Part shown: piece after piece, positions 1-8,953 of the stretch
How the letters are laid out: each line of letters starts with the position of its first letter
Numbering within the stretch: the first letter of the stretch is position 1
DNA from: Deltaproteobacteria bacterium
Lineage (GTDB): Bacteria > Myxococcota > Kuafuiibacteriia > Kuafuiibacteriales > Kuafuiibacteriaceae
DNA: 64,000 bases
Reading direction: 5' to 3'
Assembly: GCA_020632995.1 (NCBI GenBank)
Contig: JACKEN010000005.1
Span: forward strand, 1-64,000
The notes under the pieces: model-generated
Databases searched by the model: none
Told to the model about the DNA's origin: nothing
What the model saw: the letters and a program-made list of their open reading frames with translations, nothing else
Position numbers and translations under genes: made by a program

Positions 1-197
1 AGACGACCGAGACGAAGCAGGCGTTCCTTCAGGCCTGGAACACGACGAAGACGGAGAGGACCCGCTCGGGCCCGGTCGAGGACTCGAGGTTCGACACGCG
101 CATCGACAGCGTGACCTCGAGGATCGAGGACGTCGAGCTGAGCGAGCGGTCGGAGACCGGCGTCTACTGGGGGGCGCCTCCGAGCCTCGCCCAGTAG
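1..197 (+). CDS. C-terminal end of a protein of unknown function (partial, 5' end outside window)
   Basis: An open frame runs from the window edge (codons begin at base 3) to a TAG at 195-197, giving 64 residues ending in GAPPSLAQ. All but two third positions are G or C, as in the confirmed genes here, so this is very likely the true end of a gene that starts upstream. The peptide is rich in charged residues and Thr/Ser, with no recognisable motif. It converges on the hybrid kinase gene, with six bases between the stop codons. Confidence 0.6.
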   Translation, partial: TTETKQAFLQAWNTTKTERTRSGPVEDSRFDTRIDSVTSRIEDVELSERSETGVYWGAPPSLAQ

Positions 198-203
198 TCG
201 TCC

Positions 204-3200
204 CTACGAGGCGTCCAGCAGGTCCTTCAGCGCTCCGAGCAGGTCCGCTTGCCGGTAGGGCTTGGCGAGGAACGCCATGCCCTCCGGCAGGTCCCGGATC
301 CCCTCCGCGTAGGCCGACACGAAGAGCACCTTCAGCTCCGGCCAGCGGCTCCTGAGCCGGGCCGCGAGCTCCGGGCCCTGCATCCCCGGCATGAGCACGT
401 CGGTGACGAGGGCGGCGGGGGGCTCGGGCATCTCGGCCGCCGCCTCGAGGAGGTCGTCGGGGAGCCGGAAGGCCTGCACCTGGTAGTGAGCGTGGGAGAG
501 GGCCCGGTCGGTCACCACCCGCACGTCGTCGTCGTCGTCCACGTAGAGCAAGGTGCGACCGCCCCCGTCGTGCAGCCAGGCGCGCAGGCCGGTGGGGGAG
601 GGGGTCTCCATCGTGGCCAGGGCCACCGGGAGCAGGATCTCGAAGCGCGCGCCCTCGCCGGGGGCGCTCCTCACCTCGATGTGGCCGCCCGCCTGGCTCA
701 CGATGCCCTGCACCGCGGACAGGCCGAGGCCGGTGCCCTCACCGACCTTCTTGGTGGTGAAGAAGGGGTCGAAGATCTGCGCCATGACCTCCGGGGTCAT
801 CCCGCAGCCCTCGTCGTCCACCGCCAGGTACGCGTGGGTGCTCTTCAGGCCGAGGTGGGGATAGCGCTCCGCCAGGGCGGCGCGATCGAGGGTGCCGGTC
901 TCGATCACCAGCTCGCCCCCCTCGGGCATCGCGTGGGTCGCGTTGATCACCAGGTTCATCAGCACCTGCTGGAGCTGGGTGCGGTCCGCCCGCACGATGG
1001 GGAGATCGTCCTGCAATCGGAGTTGCAGATCGACGCTCTCCCGGGTCACCCCGCGCAGGAACGGCTCCGCGTCCCGCACCATGGTGGTGAGGCTCAAGCC
1101 CACCGGCGACACCACCTGCCGTCGCGCGAAGGCGAGGAGCTGCCGGGTGATGTCCGCGGTGCGCTGGGCCCCGTCCAGCACCTGGTCCAGCATGTGGTGC
1201 ACGTCCTTGGCGGGGGCGCCCTCGTCCAGCGACTCCTGAGCCAGGGACGCGTAGCCCTGGATGGCGGTGAGCATGTTGTTCACGTCGTGGGCGATGCCGC
1301 CCGCCAGGCGCCCGACCGCCTGCACGCGCTGGCTGTGCAGGAGCTCCTCCTTCAGGCGCTGCCGCTCGGCCTGCGCCTCGATCAGCGGGCTCACGTCGAC
1401 CAGGGTGGTGAGGAAGCGGGTGTGTCCGCTGCCCGGGAACGGCAGCGTGTCGATCCGCGCGAGGAACTCCGTCCCGTCCGCGCGCCGGCAGGGCGCCACC
1501 TCGATCCCGAGCAGGTGGCGGCCGCTGCTCTCGAGGTCGGGGGGATCGTCGCGGCCGAGGGCCTCGTCGAGGGAGCGGCCGAGGAGGGACTCCGCGTCGG
1601 TGCCGAGGAGGCTGCAGCCCTTGGGGTTGACGTCGACGATGCGGTCCTCCTCGTCGGTGACGAAGAACCCGTTGACCGAGGACTCGAACACCCGGCGGTA
1701 GTGGGCCTCGCGCTCCGAGAGGGCGGACTCCGCCTCGATGCGCTGGGCGATCTCGGCCTTCAGGGCCCGGTTCCGCCGCGCCATCCCGCGGGTCCGGAGC
1801 CGGTGCCCGATCCACCCGAGCATGAGCGCGATCAGCGCGAGGCCGCCGCGGAAGCCGGGGGTGGACGTGATGTGGGGGCGCAGCGCGAAGGGGAGGGTGA
1901 CGGTGGGGCCGCGCACCCCGTCCTCGTTGATCGCCAACAGCTCGAACCTGTACTGGCCGGCGGGGAGGTTCTCGTAGCGCGCGCTCGGGCTGCGGTTGTC
2001 GGTGCGGTGCCAGGTCTCGCCCTCGAGGCCGTGCAGCCGGTACTCGAAGCTCGTCAACCGAGGTTGCCGGAGCATCGCGGTGGCGAACTCGACGTCCAGG
2101 CGGCCGCGCCCCGGGGGCGCCTCCAGCCAGCGGCCTGGGGTCAGGGTCACGTCGTCGAGCTGCGCGGCGAGGATCGTCACCACCGGCTTGGTGTCGTTCC
2201 GCGAGGCCTCCGAGAGATCGAGCTGGATCGGTCCGTGGATGGTGGCCACCACCGCGTATCGATCCTGGAGGAGCGCCACCGAGGGGCAGGCCGCCATGGC
2301 CTCCCCGGACGGCAGGGGGAGCGACTGCACCTCCCCCGTGGTGGGGAGGGCGTCGAGATCCGCGCGCAGGATCCGAAACACGCCGCGGTTGGCGTTCACC
2401 CACAGGTTCCCCTCCGGATCGAGGAAGAGCGCGGACACGAAGTTGTCGAACAGGCCCTGGCTCCGAGACAGGCGCCGCGGCGCGGCGCCGGGGCGGATGC
2501 GGGTGAGCCCGCCGCCGTAGCTCCCCAGCCAGACGCTCCCGTCGGGGTCGTGCAGCACCGCCCGCACCGCGCCGTTGGGGACGCCCTGCTCGAACTCGAG
2601 GGTGCGCGCGGCGTCGGCGCCGAGCACCATCACCCGACCCGACATCCCCACCCACAGCTCACCGGTCGGGGCCTCGGTCAGGCTCACCACCGACCCCTCC
2701 ACCGCGGGCACGCGGCGGACCGCGTCGCCCTCCAGCTGGAACAGGCCGCTCTGCATGCCGACCCACACCCGCCCGGAGCGGTCCACGAGGACCGCGGTGG
2801 CGCCGCTCGTGTCCGGGAGGGGGACCCGCCGGACCGGACCGCCGCCGTCCGCCCGCGGGTCGGGGAGCGCGAACAGGGACGCGCCCGCCGCCCACAGCGT
2901 GCCGTCGGGGGCGAGGGCGATGCCGCCCACGCAGGTGTCGGAGAGGACGCGGCGCTCCACCCCGCTCGGGCCGAGCAGGAACACCCCCTGGCACGCGGTG
3001 GCGACCCAGAAGCGCTCCGGGTCCACCGCGACGACGCCGTGGATCGAGGCGCGCGGGAGGTCGTTGCGATCGGCCAGGTTGTCGAGGGGCTCGGGGCGGA
3101 GGCGCCACAGGCCGTCCCCGTCCGTCCCCACCCAGACGTTGCGCTCCCGGTCCATGAACAGGCGGCGGATCCCGCCCCCGAAGCGCTGATCCTGGAACTC

Positions 3201-4052
3201 GCGGGGGCTGAGCGCGCCGCTGGGGTCGGCCAGGAGCCGGGGGCGCCCCTGGAAGCGGTACACCCGGTCGCCGAGCGAGAACCACAGGGCCCCGGCCGCG
3301 TCGGTGATCGGCGGTGCGCTGAGCCACTCCGCGTGGCTCCAGCGCGCCACGGTGCGGACCTCGGCGCCGCGCACGAAGTCGAGCCGGTCCTTCATCACCC
3401 GCCACTCGGTGCCGTCGTCCTCGCGGAAGATCTGCAAGGCGGGTGACGCGTCGAGGGTCACCACGTCGTCCACCACCAGCGCGCTCTGCGCGATACCACC
3501 AGCGCGGGCGCTCTTCGGCCCAAACGGGCGCACCGAGCTCAGCTCCGCGGCTATGACCTCGGTCCAGCCCTGGGCGTCCCACCGGAACACCCCGGCGCGC
3601 GCCGCGACCCACATCGCCCCGCCCGGACCCCACTCGAGGGAGGCGATCGTGCTCTGCTGCAGCGCCGGGGGTTGGTCCTCCGGCCGCTCGAGCTGGCCGT
3701 TCACGAACCGCCCGACCCCGCCGCTCTGGAACCCGATCCAGAGCGCGCCGGTCTGGTCCTGGGCGAGGGCGGTGAGTCGCGGGTCATCGAGGCCGTTGGT
3801 GGGGTCGTAGGTTTGGAAGTTGACCCCATCGAAGCGCGCGAGGCCCCCGAAGGTGGCGAGCCAGAGGTACCCCTCGTGGGTCTGGACGATGCCGGTGATC
3901 GAGTTCTGGGGCAGCCCCTCCTGCATCATCCAGCGCCGGGCGCTGTGGTGGGCGAGGGGCCGGACGGGGCCGAGATCGACCGGATCCCCAGGGGTTGGAG
4001 CCGTCGGAAGGAGGCCCAGGAGGAACCCCAGGCCCAGGACGCCCGCCACCAC
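204..4052 (-). CDS. Hybrid two-component sensor histidine kinase with periplasmic beta-propeller
   Basis: A 1282-residue signalling protein. Order of domains: N-terminal hydrophobic signal/anchor; about 560 residues of two-component-regulator propeller repeats (LWLATFGGLARFDG, LWIGF, VWVGTDGDGLW); a Y_Y_Y-type beta-sandwich (~620-690); one membrane helix (~735-755); PAS (~790-900); HisKA with His922 in GGIAHDVNN; HATPase with the N-box NATHA and GTGLGLS; and a receiver domain with Asp1218 (VTDVLMPG) and Lys1264. It should sense a periplasmic ligand and autophosphorylate in the cytoplasm, with an internal relay to the receiver. The start is a GTG followed by another GTG, without a clear ribosome site, so the exact N-terminus is uncertain. 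No DNA-binding partner lies next to it; the output is unknown. Confidence 0.93.
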   Translation of the reverse strand: MVAGVLGLGFLLGLLPTAPTPGDPVDLGPVRPLAHHSARRWMMQEGLPQNSITGIVQTHEGYLWLATFGGLARFDGVNFQTYDPTNGLDDPRLTALAQDQTGALWIGFQSGGVGRFVNGQLERPEDQPPALQQSTIASLEWGPGGAMWVAARAGVFRWDAQGWTEVIAAELSSVRPFGPKSARAGGIAQSALVVDDVVTLDASPALQIFREDDGTEWRVMKDRLDFVRGAEVRTVARWSHAEWLSAPPITDAAGALWFSLGDRVYRFQGRPRLLADPSGALSPREFQDQRFGGGIRRLFMDRERNVWVGTDGDGLWRLRPEPLDNLADRNDLPRASIHGVVAVDPERFWVATACQGVFLLGPSGVERRVLSDTCVGGIALAPDGTLWAAGASLFALPDPRADGGGPVRRVPLPDTSGATAVLVDRSGRVWVGMQSGLFQLEGDAVRRVPAVEGSVVSLTEAPTGELWVGMSGRVMVLGADAARTLEFEQGVPNGAVRAVLHDPDGSVWLGSYGGGLTRIRPGAAPRRLSRSQGLFDNFVSALFLDPEGNLWVNANRGVFRILRADLDALPTTGEVQSLPLPSGEAMAACPSVALLQDRYAVVATIHGPIQLDLSEASRNDTKPVVTILAAQLDDVTLTPGRWLEAPPGRGRLDVEFATAMLRQPRLTSFEYRLHGLEGETWHRTDNRSPSARYENLPAGQYRFELLAINEDGVRGPTVTLPFALRPHITSTPGFRGGLALIALMLGWIGHRLRTRGMARRNRALKAEIAQRIEAESALSEREAHYRRVFESSVNGFFVTDEEDRIVDVNPKGCSLLGTDAESLLGRSLDEALGRDDPPDLESSGRHLLGIEVAPCRRADGTEFLARIDTLPFPGSGHTRFLTTLVDVSPLIEAQAERQRLKEELLHSQRVQAVGRLAGGIAHDVNNMLTAIQGYASLAQESLDEGAPAKDVHHMLDQVLDGAQRTADITRQLLAFARRQVVSPVGLSLTTMVRDAEPFLRGVTRESVDLQLRLQDDLPIVRADRTQLQQVLMNLVINATHAMPEGGELVIETGTLDRAALAERYPHLGLKSTHAYLAVDDEGCGMTPEVMAQIFDPFFTTKKVGEGTGLGLSAVQGIVSQAGGHIEVRSAPGEGARFEILLPVALATMETPSPTGLRAWLHDGGGRTLLYVDDDDDVRVVTDRALSHAHYQVQAFRLPDDLLEAAAEMPEPPAALVTDVLMPGMQGPELAARLRSRWPELKVLFVSAYAEGIRDLPEGMAFLAKPYRQADLLGALKDLLDAS

Positions 4053-4201
4053 GTCTCGAATCTGGATGGTCTGCGCGCGACCGGCAAGGCCTGGCGCGGT
4101 ACCGCCTCGAAAAAGAGGGGATCGCGCGCGAGTCTTGGAATACAGGCTCAGCCCAGGTGCATGGCTTGACGCACCCCCTGGCCCGAGATACCCCCCGAGC
4201 C

Positions 4202-4900
4202 ATGTTGGAGCTTCCGGATACCCTCCCCATTCGCGCCTTCCGCCTGCAGGCGAGCTACACCGCGGCGCGCCTCAGCGCCCTGGAGGAGACCCGGCACCTG
4301 GCCGACGACTTCAGCGAGGCGGCCGACAAGATGGCGGTGCTCGAGGGCGAGGAGGCCCAGCTCGCGGTGCGCCGCATGCAGACCCAGGCCGCGGTGGAGA
4401 CCGCGGACGACGCGTGGGACGACGTGATGCTCGCGTTCCGGGCGCGGCTGCTGGAGCGCGCCGCCCACGACACCGAGGCGGAGATCTATCGGCGCTACTT
4501 CGCGGACATCCCGTCGAACGTCACCAGCCTCTCGTACGCGGCGGAGATCCTGATCTCGAAGGACCTCGAGGCGCAGCTGGCCCACGAGGACGACCCCGAG
4601 CTGTCCGCCTTCGCGGCGCGCCTCGCCGACAAGCGCGCGGGCCTCGAGGCGATCATCCGTGAGCGCACCCAGCTCGAGGTCGAGGAGGCCCGCTTCGCGA
4701 ACCGGGTCGCCCTCGCCAAGCAGGTCATCAACAAGCTGCGGCGGATCCTCTTCGCGAGCCTGGAGGAGGTGCAGATCGCCCGGGGCCGTGATCGCGCCTG
4801 GTGCGCGCGCTTCTACTTCACCCACAACGACGTCCTGGCCGCGCTGGATCAGGACGGGGTCGAGGCCGAGCACGAAGAGATCGAGCTCATCGAGACCTGA
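4202..4900 (+). CDS. Predicted coiled-coil protein of unknown function
   Basis: A 232-residue soluble, highly charged, alpha-helical protein (long runs rich in Ala, Glu and Arg; e.g. RLSALEETRHLADDF). It has no signal peptide or membrane segment. I chose the ATG at 4202 because an in-frame extension back to 3995 would overlap the divergent kinase gene and has unlike composition. The segment around TSLSYAAEILISKDLEAQL and the C-terminal acidic tail (EHEEIELIET) have no family I recognise. It ends 4 bases before the stop of the convergent cluster. Confidence 0.75.
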   Translation: MLELPDTLPIRAFRLQASYTAARLSALEETRHLADDFSEAADKMAVLEGEEAQLAVRRMQTQAAVETADDAWDDVMLAFRARLLERAAHDTEAEIYRRYFADIPSNVTSLSYAAEILISKDLEAQLAHEDDPELSAFAARLADKRAGLEAIIRERTQLEVEEARFANRVALAKQVINKLRRILFASLEEVQIARGRDRAWCARFYFTHNDVLAALDQDGVEAEHEEIELIET

Positions 4901-4904
4901 GCCG

Positions 4905-5624
4905 CTACTTCGCGTCGGCGCCGACGCGCTCGTAGGCCTTGGCCACCCAGACCTTCTTCTCCTTCGGCTCGAGCCGCACCTTCACGCGATCGCCGGGCTG
5001 GGCGTACCAGGCCCCGACGTTGAGCTTCGACGTCGCGTCGTCCGGGTCCACCACCCCGTTTCGAGACTTCACCCGGGGCAGCACCACGATGGTGTCGCCC
5101 TTGGCCGGAGCGCCCGCCTTGGGCCCGCGCGCCACCTTCACGGTGATGAACACGAGGGGGAAGCGGGCGCGGCGCACCTTCACCACCTTGCCGAAGACGA
5201 GCTCGCCCGGCGGGCCGCGCACCGCGTCCAGCTCCGCGGTGTTGTTGGTGGCGCGGATCGAGGAGCCCGAGCCGTCCTCCTCACCCCCGGGGTTCTGCAG
5301 GGCGCTCAGCATCGCGTCGACGTCGTCGCCGGCCGGGCTGACGTCGATCTTCTCGAGCGCCTTCAGCAAGGCAGCCTGCGGCACGCCGCTCACCACCACG
5401 CGCTGACCGTCCACCTTCACCTGGGTGCCCGGCACCCCGGCGGTGATCGCATCTGCAACCGCGCTTGCCTCGTAGCCGTTCGCCACGTCGAGGGCGACCG
5501 CGTCACCCTCCTGGCTCCACGCGGCGGCCACGCCGGGCTTGGCGCCCGCCTTCACCACCGGATCCGCGGCGGCGGTGGAGGCCACGAGGAGCGCGGCGAC
5601 AAGGGTCGGGAAGAGGGCTCGCAT
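4905..5624 (-). CDS. Secreted protein of unknown function, tandem paralogue A
   Basis: A 239-residue protein starting MRALFPTLVAALLVASTAAADP, a clear Sec signal peptide with cleavage expected after the Ala-rich stretch. The ATG at 5624 is preceded by GGATCTCC. The mature part has a region repeating 'DAI..GVPGTQVKVDGQRVVVSG..QAALLKALEKI' and a C-terminal half with beta-rich segments (GDTIVVLPRVKSRNGVV, GAWYAQPGDRVKVRLEPKEKK). It clearly resembles the next gene upstream (5722-6450): both share ADP-V-K at the mature start, a KV-G-VL/VV block, 'SGSSLR/SGSSIRA' and 'VGAYF/VGAWYA..AGDRV.VK'. Function unknown; envelope location is inferred. Confidence 0.8.
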   Translation of the reverse strand: MRALFPTLVAALLVASTAAADPVVKAGAKPGVAAAWSQEGDAVALDVANGYEASAVADAITAGVPGTQVKVDGQRVVVSGVPQAALLKALEKIDVSPAGDDVDAMLSALQNPGGEEDGSGSSIRATNNTAELDAVRGPPGELVFGKVVKVRRARFPLVFITVKVARGPKAGAPAKGDTIVVLPRVKSRNGVVDPDDATSKLNVGAWYAQPGDRVKVRLEPKEKKVWVAKAYERVGADAK

Positions 5625-5721
5625 GATGGAGATCCTAGCACCGGTGCAGGGTGGGGGCGCCCCGGGGGGAGGGGTGTGACCGCGCTCCAACCCGGCGCAG
5701 CCTACCTTGGCCTACATCGCG

Positions 5722-6450
5722 TCAGCGGGTGATGAGCTCGGCCTCGAAGCCCTTGCCGGCCGCCTTGCCGACCTTCACCGAGACCCGGTCGCCCGCCTTG
5801 AGGAAGTAGGCGCCGACGTTGGTCTGGGTCGTGGTCTGGCTGAGGTCCAGCTGGTCGCCCTTCTTCGCGAACATCGGGGTGAAGGCTACCGTCTGGCCCT
5901 TCCGGATCGCCTTGCCCAGCTCACCGGTGGGGCCGCTGAGGACCCGCACGTTCACCGTGACGTTGGGGAACGCGCCCTGGGTCACGCTCACCACCTGGCC
6001 CTGGGCCACGGTGGCGCGGTCGGCGAGGAGCTTCTTGAGGTCCGCGGTGGTCTTCGCGCGGAGCGAAGACCCGGAGTCGACGTCGTCCTCGAGGGCGGCG
6101 GCGGCGAGGAGGGTCATGTCCTCCTCACCCCCGAAGTCCACCCCGGCGAGCGCCTGCAGCAGGTCGGCCTCGGTCTTGCCGATCGCCAGGACCTTTCCGC
6201 CCTGCACCTTGGTGCGGACGCCGCTCACGTTGGCCTCGATCGACGCCGCCACCGCGCGGGCGTCCTTGCCCGCGGCCACCGTCAGCTCGATCTTCTTGCC
6301 GCTGCCGCTCCACGCGGTGATGACGCCGGGGCTCGCCTTGCCCCCGTCCATCTTCACCAGGGGGTCCGCGCCGGCCACGCTGGCCGCCAACAGGCCCGCG
6401 CCCAACACGAGGGTCATCATGCCCTTCGTCAAACCATCTCGCTGTGCCAT
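5722..6450 (-). CDS. Secreted protein of unknown function, tandem paralogue B
   Basis: A 242-residue protein with signal peptide (KGMMTLVLGAGLLAASVAGADP). I chose the ATG at 6450; a longer in-frame form would run into the upstream gene. Mature domain order matches paralogue A: a small alpha/beta repeat (VSGVRTKVQGGKVLAIGKTEADLLQAL), an acidic linker (DFGGEEDMTLL), then a beta-rich half ending VGAYFLKAGDRVSVKVGK. It follows the 6456-7004 gene by 5 bases and is likely in the same transcript, which begins at the metalloprotease gene. Confidence 0.8.
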   Translation of the reverse strand: MAQRDGLTKGMMTLVLGAGLLAASVAGADPLVKMDGGKASPGVITAWSGSGKKIELTVAAGKDARAVAASIEANVSGVRTKVQGGKVLAIGKTEADLLQALAGVDFGGEEDMTLLAAAALEDDVDSGSSLRAKTTADLKKLLADRATVAQGQVVSVTQGAFPNVTVNVRVLSGPTGELGKAIRKGQTVAFTPMFAKKGDQLDLSQTTTQTNVGAYFLKAGDRVSVKVGKAAGKGFEAELITR

Positions 6451-6455
6451 CGGAT

Positions 6456-7004
6456 TCAGTCCTCTTTCTCCGCCGCGGCGGAGGTCCGCAGGATGGCGAA
6501 GCGCACCGGCCGGAACGCCTCGCCCGACCGCTTGCCCACCATCCACACCTTGGCGCCCACGTGCCGAAGCATCTTCTTGCCCCAGCCCTCGGGAAGCAAG
6601 GCCGCTTGACCGGCCTCGTTCACGAACAGGAGCCGGGTGGTGCCGCCCTTGGTGAAGGCGGCGATGGTGCCCAGCTCGGGCACCACCCCGTCCCCGACGT
6701 CCAGGATCTCGTAGCCGTCCACCATCACGTGGTGGCCCATCGGGAGCCGGGGGTCGTTCTGGAAGCCGTCGATCCGGACCTTCACCCCGGCCAGGCGCTC
6801 CAGCTCCTCCTTGCCGTCGGGCCGCGAGGTGTGGAGCTCGAACTCCTCCGCGTCCTTGGTCAACAGCAGGATGCGGGCGCCGCCGCCGGGCCCGCCGGCC
6901 GCGGCGCGGATCTGGCCGACCAGGGCCACGGGCAGGGGGCGGGGCACCGCGGAGGGCGGGTGGCCGGCCAGGGTGGAGAGCAGGATCAGGCTCAGTGCGC
7001 TCAC
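6456..7004 (-). CDS. Secreted protein of unknown function
   Basis: A 182-residue protein with GTG start and an N-terminal signal (ALSLILLSTLAGHPPSA). The mature part is beta-rich, with segments such as HHVMVDGYEILDVGDGVVPELGTIAAF and KVWMVGKRSG that suggest a small OB- or SH3-like fold (inference). It sits 9 bases after the metalloprotease gene and 5 before paralogue B, so the four minus-strand genes from 8792 to 4905 look like one operon of exported proteins. Confidence 0.75.
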   Translation of the reverse strand: MSALSLILLSTLAGHPPSAVPRPLPVALVGQIRAAAGGPGGGARILLLTKDAEEFELHTSRPDGKEELERLAGVKVRIDGFQNDPRLPMGHHVMVDGYEILDVGDGVVPELGTIAAFTKGGTTRLLFVNEAGQAALLPEGWGKKMLRHVGAKVWMVGKRSGEAFRPVRFAILRTSAAAEKED

Positions 7005-7013
7005 GTCAGGTCC

Positions 7014-8792
7014 TCACTGTCGGATGGGGAGCACGCGCAGCCCCACCGTGTAGTCTTCCAGGGTCGCGTCGGCCGCGATGCCGACCCGCGTCACCCCGCT
7101 CGGGGTGGCGAGGGTGCGGACCTCGCCGCCGTTCGCCGGCACCGGGACGTCCTCGGCCTCGAAGGTGCTGAGCACCGGGCCGTTCAGGGGGATGGTGGCC
7201 CCGGAGAAGTCCACCATCGAGGTCCGAAGGTCGATGCCGCGCGGGTAGCCGGTGTAGGCGTCGGTCTCGACCGCGCCCAGGGTGTAATCCGGGTTGCAGC
7301 TCACGTCCTTGTAGTTGGCGCCGTCGATCGCGACCACCGTCAACAGATCTTGCATCCAGGTGGCGAAGCTCCTGCCTGAGCTCCCCGCGGTGAACAGGTC
7401 GATGCCGGTGGAGGGGCTCTGCACCAGCGCCTTCACCGCCGCCACCCCGCCCGCGTCGGTGACCTGGCCGGCCCCGGGGAAGGTGGCCGCGCCCTTCTGC
7501 TCGAAGAGGTAGCGCACCAGGAGGTGGGCCATGCCGCGGCGCGGGCCGAGGCTGTCGGCCTCGTCTTCGCTCTGCGCGGTGAGGCCGAAGCCGGTGAGGG
7601 AGGTCTCACCCACCGTGGCGAGGTACGCGGCGATGTTCTTGAAGGCGTCCGCCCCGTACCCGGTCACGTCCTCCGCGAAGGTCGAGATGCCCTCGTCGAG
7701 CCAGCGCTCCTCGGGCGAGGACTGCCGGTTGATGACCTTCGCGTAGTAGCCGATGAGGTGCTGGTACTCGTGGGCGATGGTGCCGCTGATGTTCTCGATG
7801 TTCACCTCGCCGGTGGGGGGCTGGATGTAGAGCATGTCCGCGCCGTTGCTCGACGGCACCTGGGTCGGGTCCTGCAGGTCGGTGGCCTGGAAGAAGCCGG
7901 CCAGGTTGGCCGAGATGCCGCCCACCTTGCTCGTCAGGAAGAAGATCACCACGCCGTTCTGGTCGCGGTCCTTGCCCTGGGCGTCCCGGGGCTCGCCGAA
8001 GAAGGCGTGATCCAGCGGGCCGATGTGGGTCTCGAAGCGCTCGAGGATCGCGGCGACGTCGGCGTCGCTGATCGTGTCCGCGTCGTCGGTGACGATCGCG
8101 CCGAGGGCCCCCACCTTGCGCACGGTGGCGGCGACGTCCTCGTACTGGCCGGGCGAGCTCTGATCGCGCCACTTGAGGGTCAGGGCGGAGCTGCAGGTGC
8201 CCTCGTCGCTCCCGGCCGGGATCACGCACAGGGCGCTCTCGCCGCAGCTCGGGCTGGCCGCGGTGCAGGTCGTGTTCTGCTCGAGCGTCTCGTCCTTCTC
8301 GTCCAGGCGGACGCGGACGCCGGTGCCGCGCAGGTCACCTTGCGGGCGGGCGCGGATCGACGCCGCCCGGATCCGCTCCTCGGCCATGAGGCGCGCGCGC
8401 CGCTTCGCCCCGAAGAGGGTCTCGTAGTCCGCGGCCGAGACGCGGGCTCGCAGATCGGGCCGGGCCCGCTGGATCCGGGCGGTCAGGGCCCCGGTGGTGC
8501 TCTTCAGGTAGTTCAGGTTGACGGTCTCGTTGGTGTACAGCTCCGACGCGAGAGAGCCGATCACCAGCCACGAGGTGTCGTTGGCGGAGTCGAGATCCGC
8601 CAGCGCGAAGGCCTTGGTGCCGGTGGTGGCGTTGCAGGCCGGATCGCTGCAGCCCACCGTCACCTGGGGGAGGGTGGTGGGGCACGTATAGGTCGGGGGC
8701 GGGTTCGGCTCCGTGCCGCCGCCGCAGGCAGCGAGGGCGGCGCCCAGGGGGGCGATGAGGGTGAGCAGGGTTGGGGTTCGCCTTCGGATCAC
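7014..8792 (-). CDS. Lipoprotein zinc metalloprotease, hyicolysin/M30-like
   Basis: A 592-residue protein. The GTG at 8792 is chosen because GGAGG sits at the right distance upstream; the signal then reads VIRRRTPTLLTLIAPLGAALAAC, with a lipobox. The catalytic zinc motif HEYQH is at 341-345, followed by WLDEG with the likely third ligand Glu367, as in the M30/gluzincin families. An upstream Cys-rich segment (NTTCTAASPSCGESALCVIPAG) precedes the catalytic part. It probably acts outside the cell or on the outer membrane. It heads a four-gene run of exported proteins. Substrate unknown. Confidence 0.82.
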   Translation of the reverse strand: MIRRRTPTLLTLIAPLGAALAACGGGTEPNPPPTYTCPTTLPQVTVGCSDPACNATTGTKAFALADLDSANDTSWLVIGSLASELYTNETVNLNYLKSTTGALTARIQRARPDLRARVSAADYETLFGAKRRARLMAEERIRAASIRARPQGDLRGTGVRVRLDEKDETLEQNTTCTAASPSCGESALCVIPAGSDEGTCSSALTLKWRDQSSPGQYEDVAATVRKVGALGAIVTDDADTISDADVAAILERFETHIGPLDHAFFGEPRDAQGKDRDQNGVVIFFLTSKVGGISANLAGFFQATDLQDPTQVPSSNGADMLYIQPPTGEVNIENISGTIAHEYQHLIGYYAKVINRQSSPEERWLDEGISTFAEDVTGYGADAFKNIAAYLATVGETSLTGFGLTAQSEDEADSLGPRRGMAHLLVRYLFEQKGAATFPGAGQVTDAGGVAAVKALVQSPSTGIDLFTAGSSGRSFATWMQDLLTVVAIDGANYKDVSCNPDYTLGAVETDAYTGYPRGIDLRTSMVDFSGATIPLNGPVLSTFEAEDVPVPANGGEVRTLATPSGVTRVGIAADATLEDYTVGLRVLPIRQ

Positions 8793-8953
8793 GTTGGCCT
8801 CCGGTGTCTCGGGTGGCTTAGCACCGGCCGTCTGGCGGGGACAGACGCGCCCCCGCCCATCCACATTCACACGCGCCCCCGAGGGGGTCAACGCGTGCCG
8901 TCTTGGCGCAAAGGCTTCGTCTGCGCGCGCGCACCCTGATAAGCTGCGGCGCC

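Noticed and set aside
249..3446. A 1065-codon plus-strand frame over the hybrid kinase
   Set aside because: No domain signal; the minus strand encodes an unmistakable kinase with receiver.
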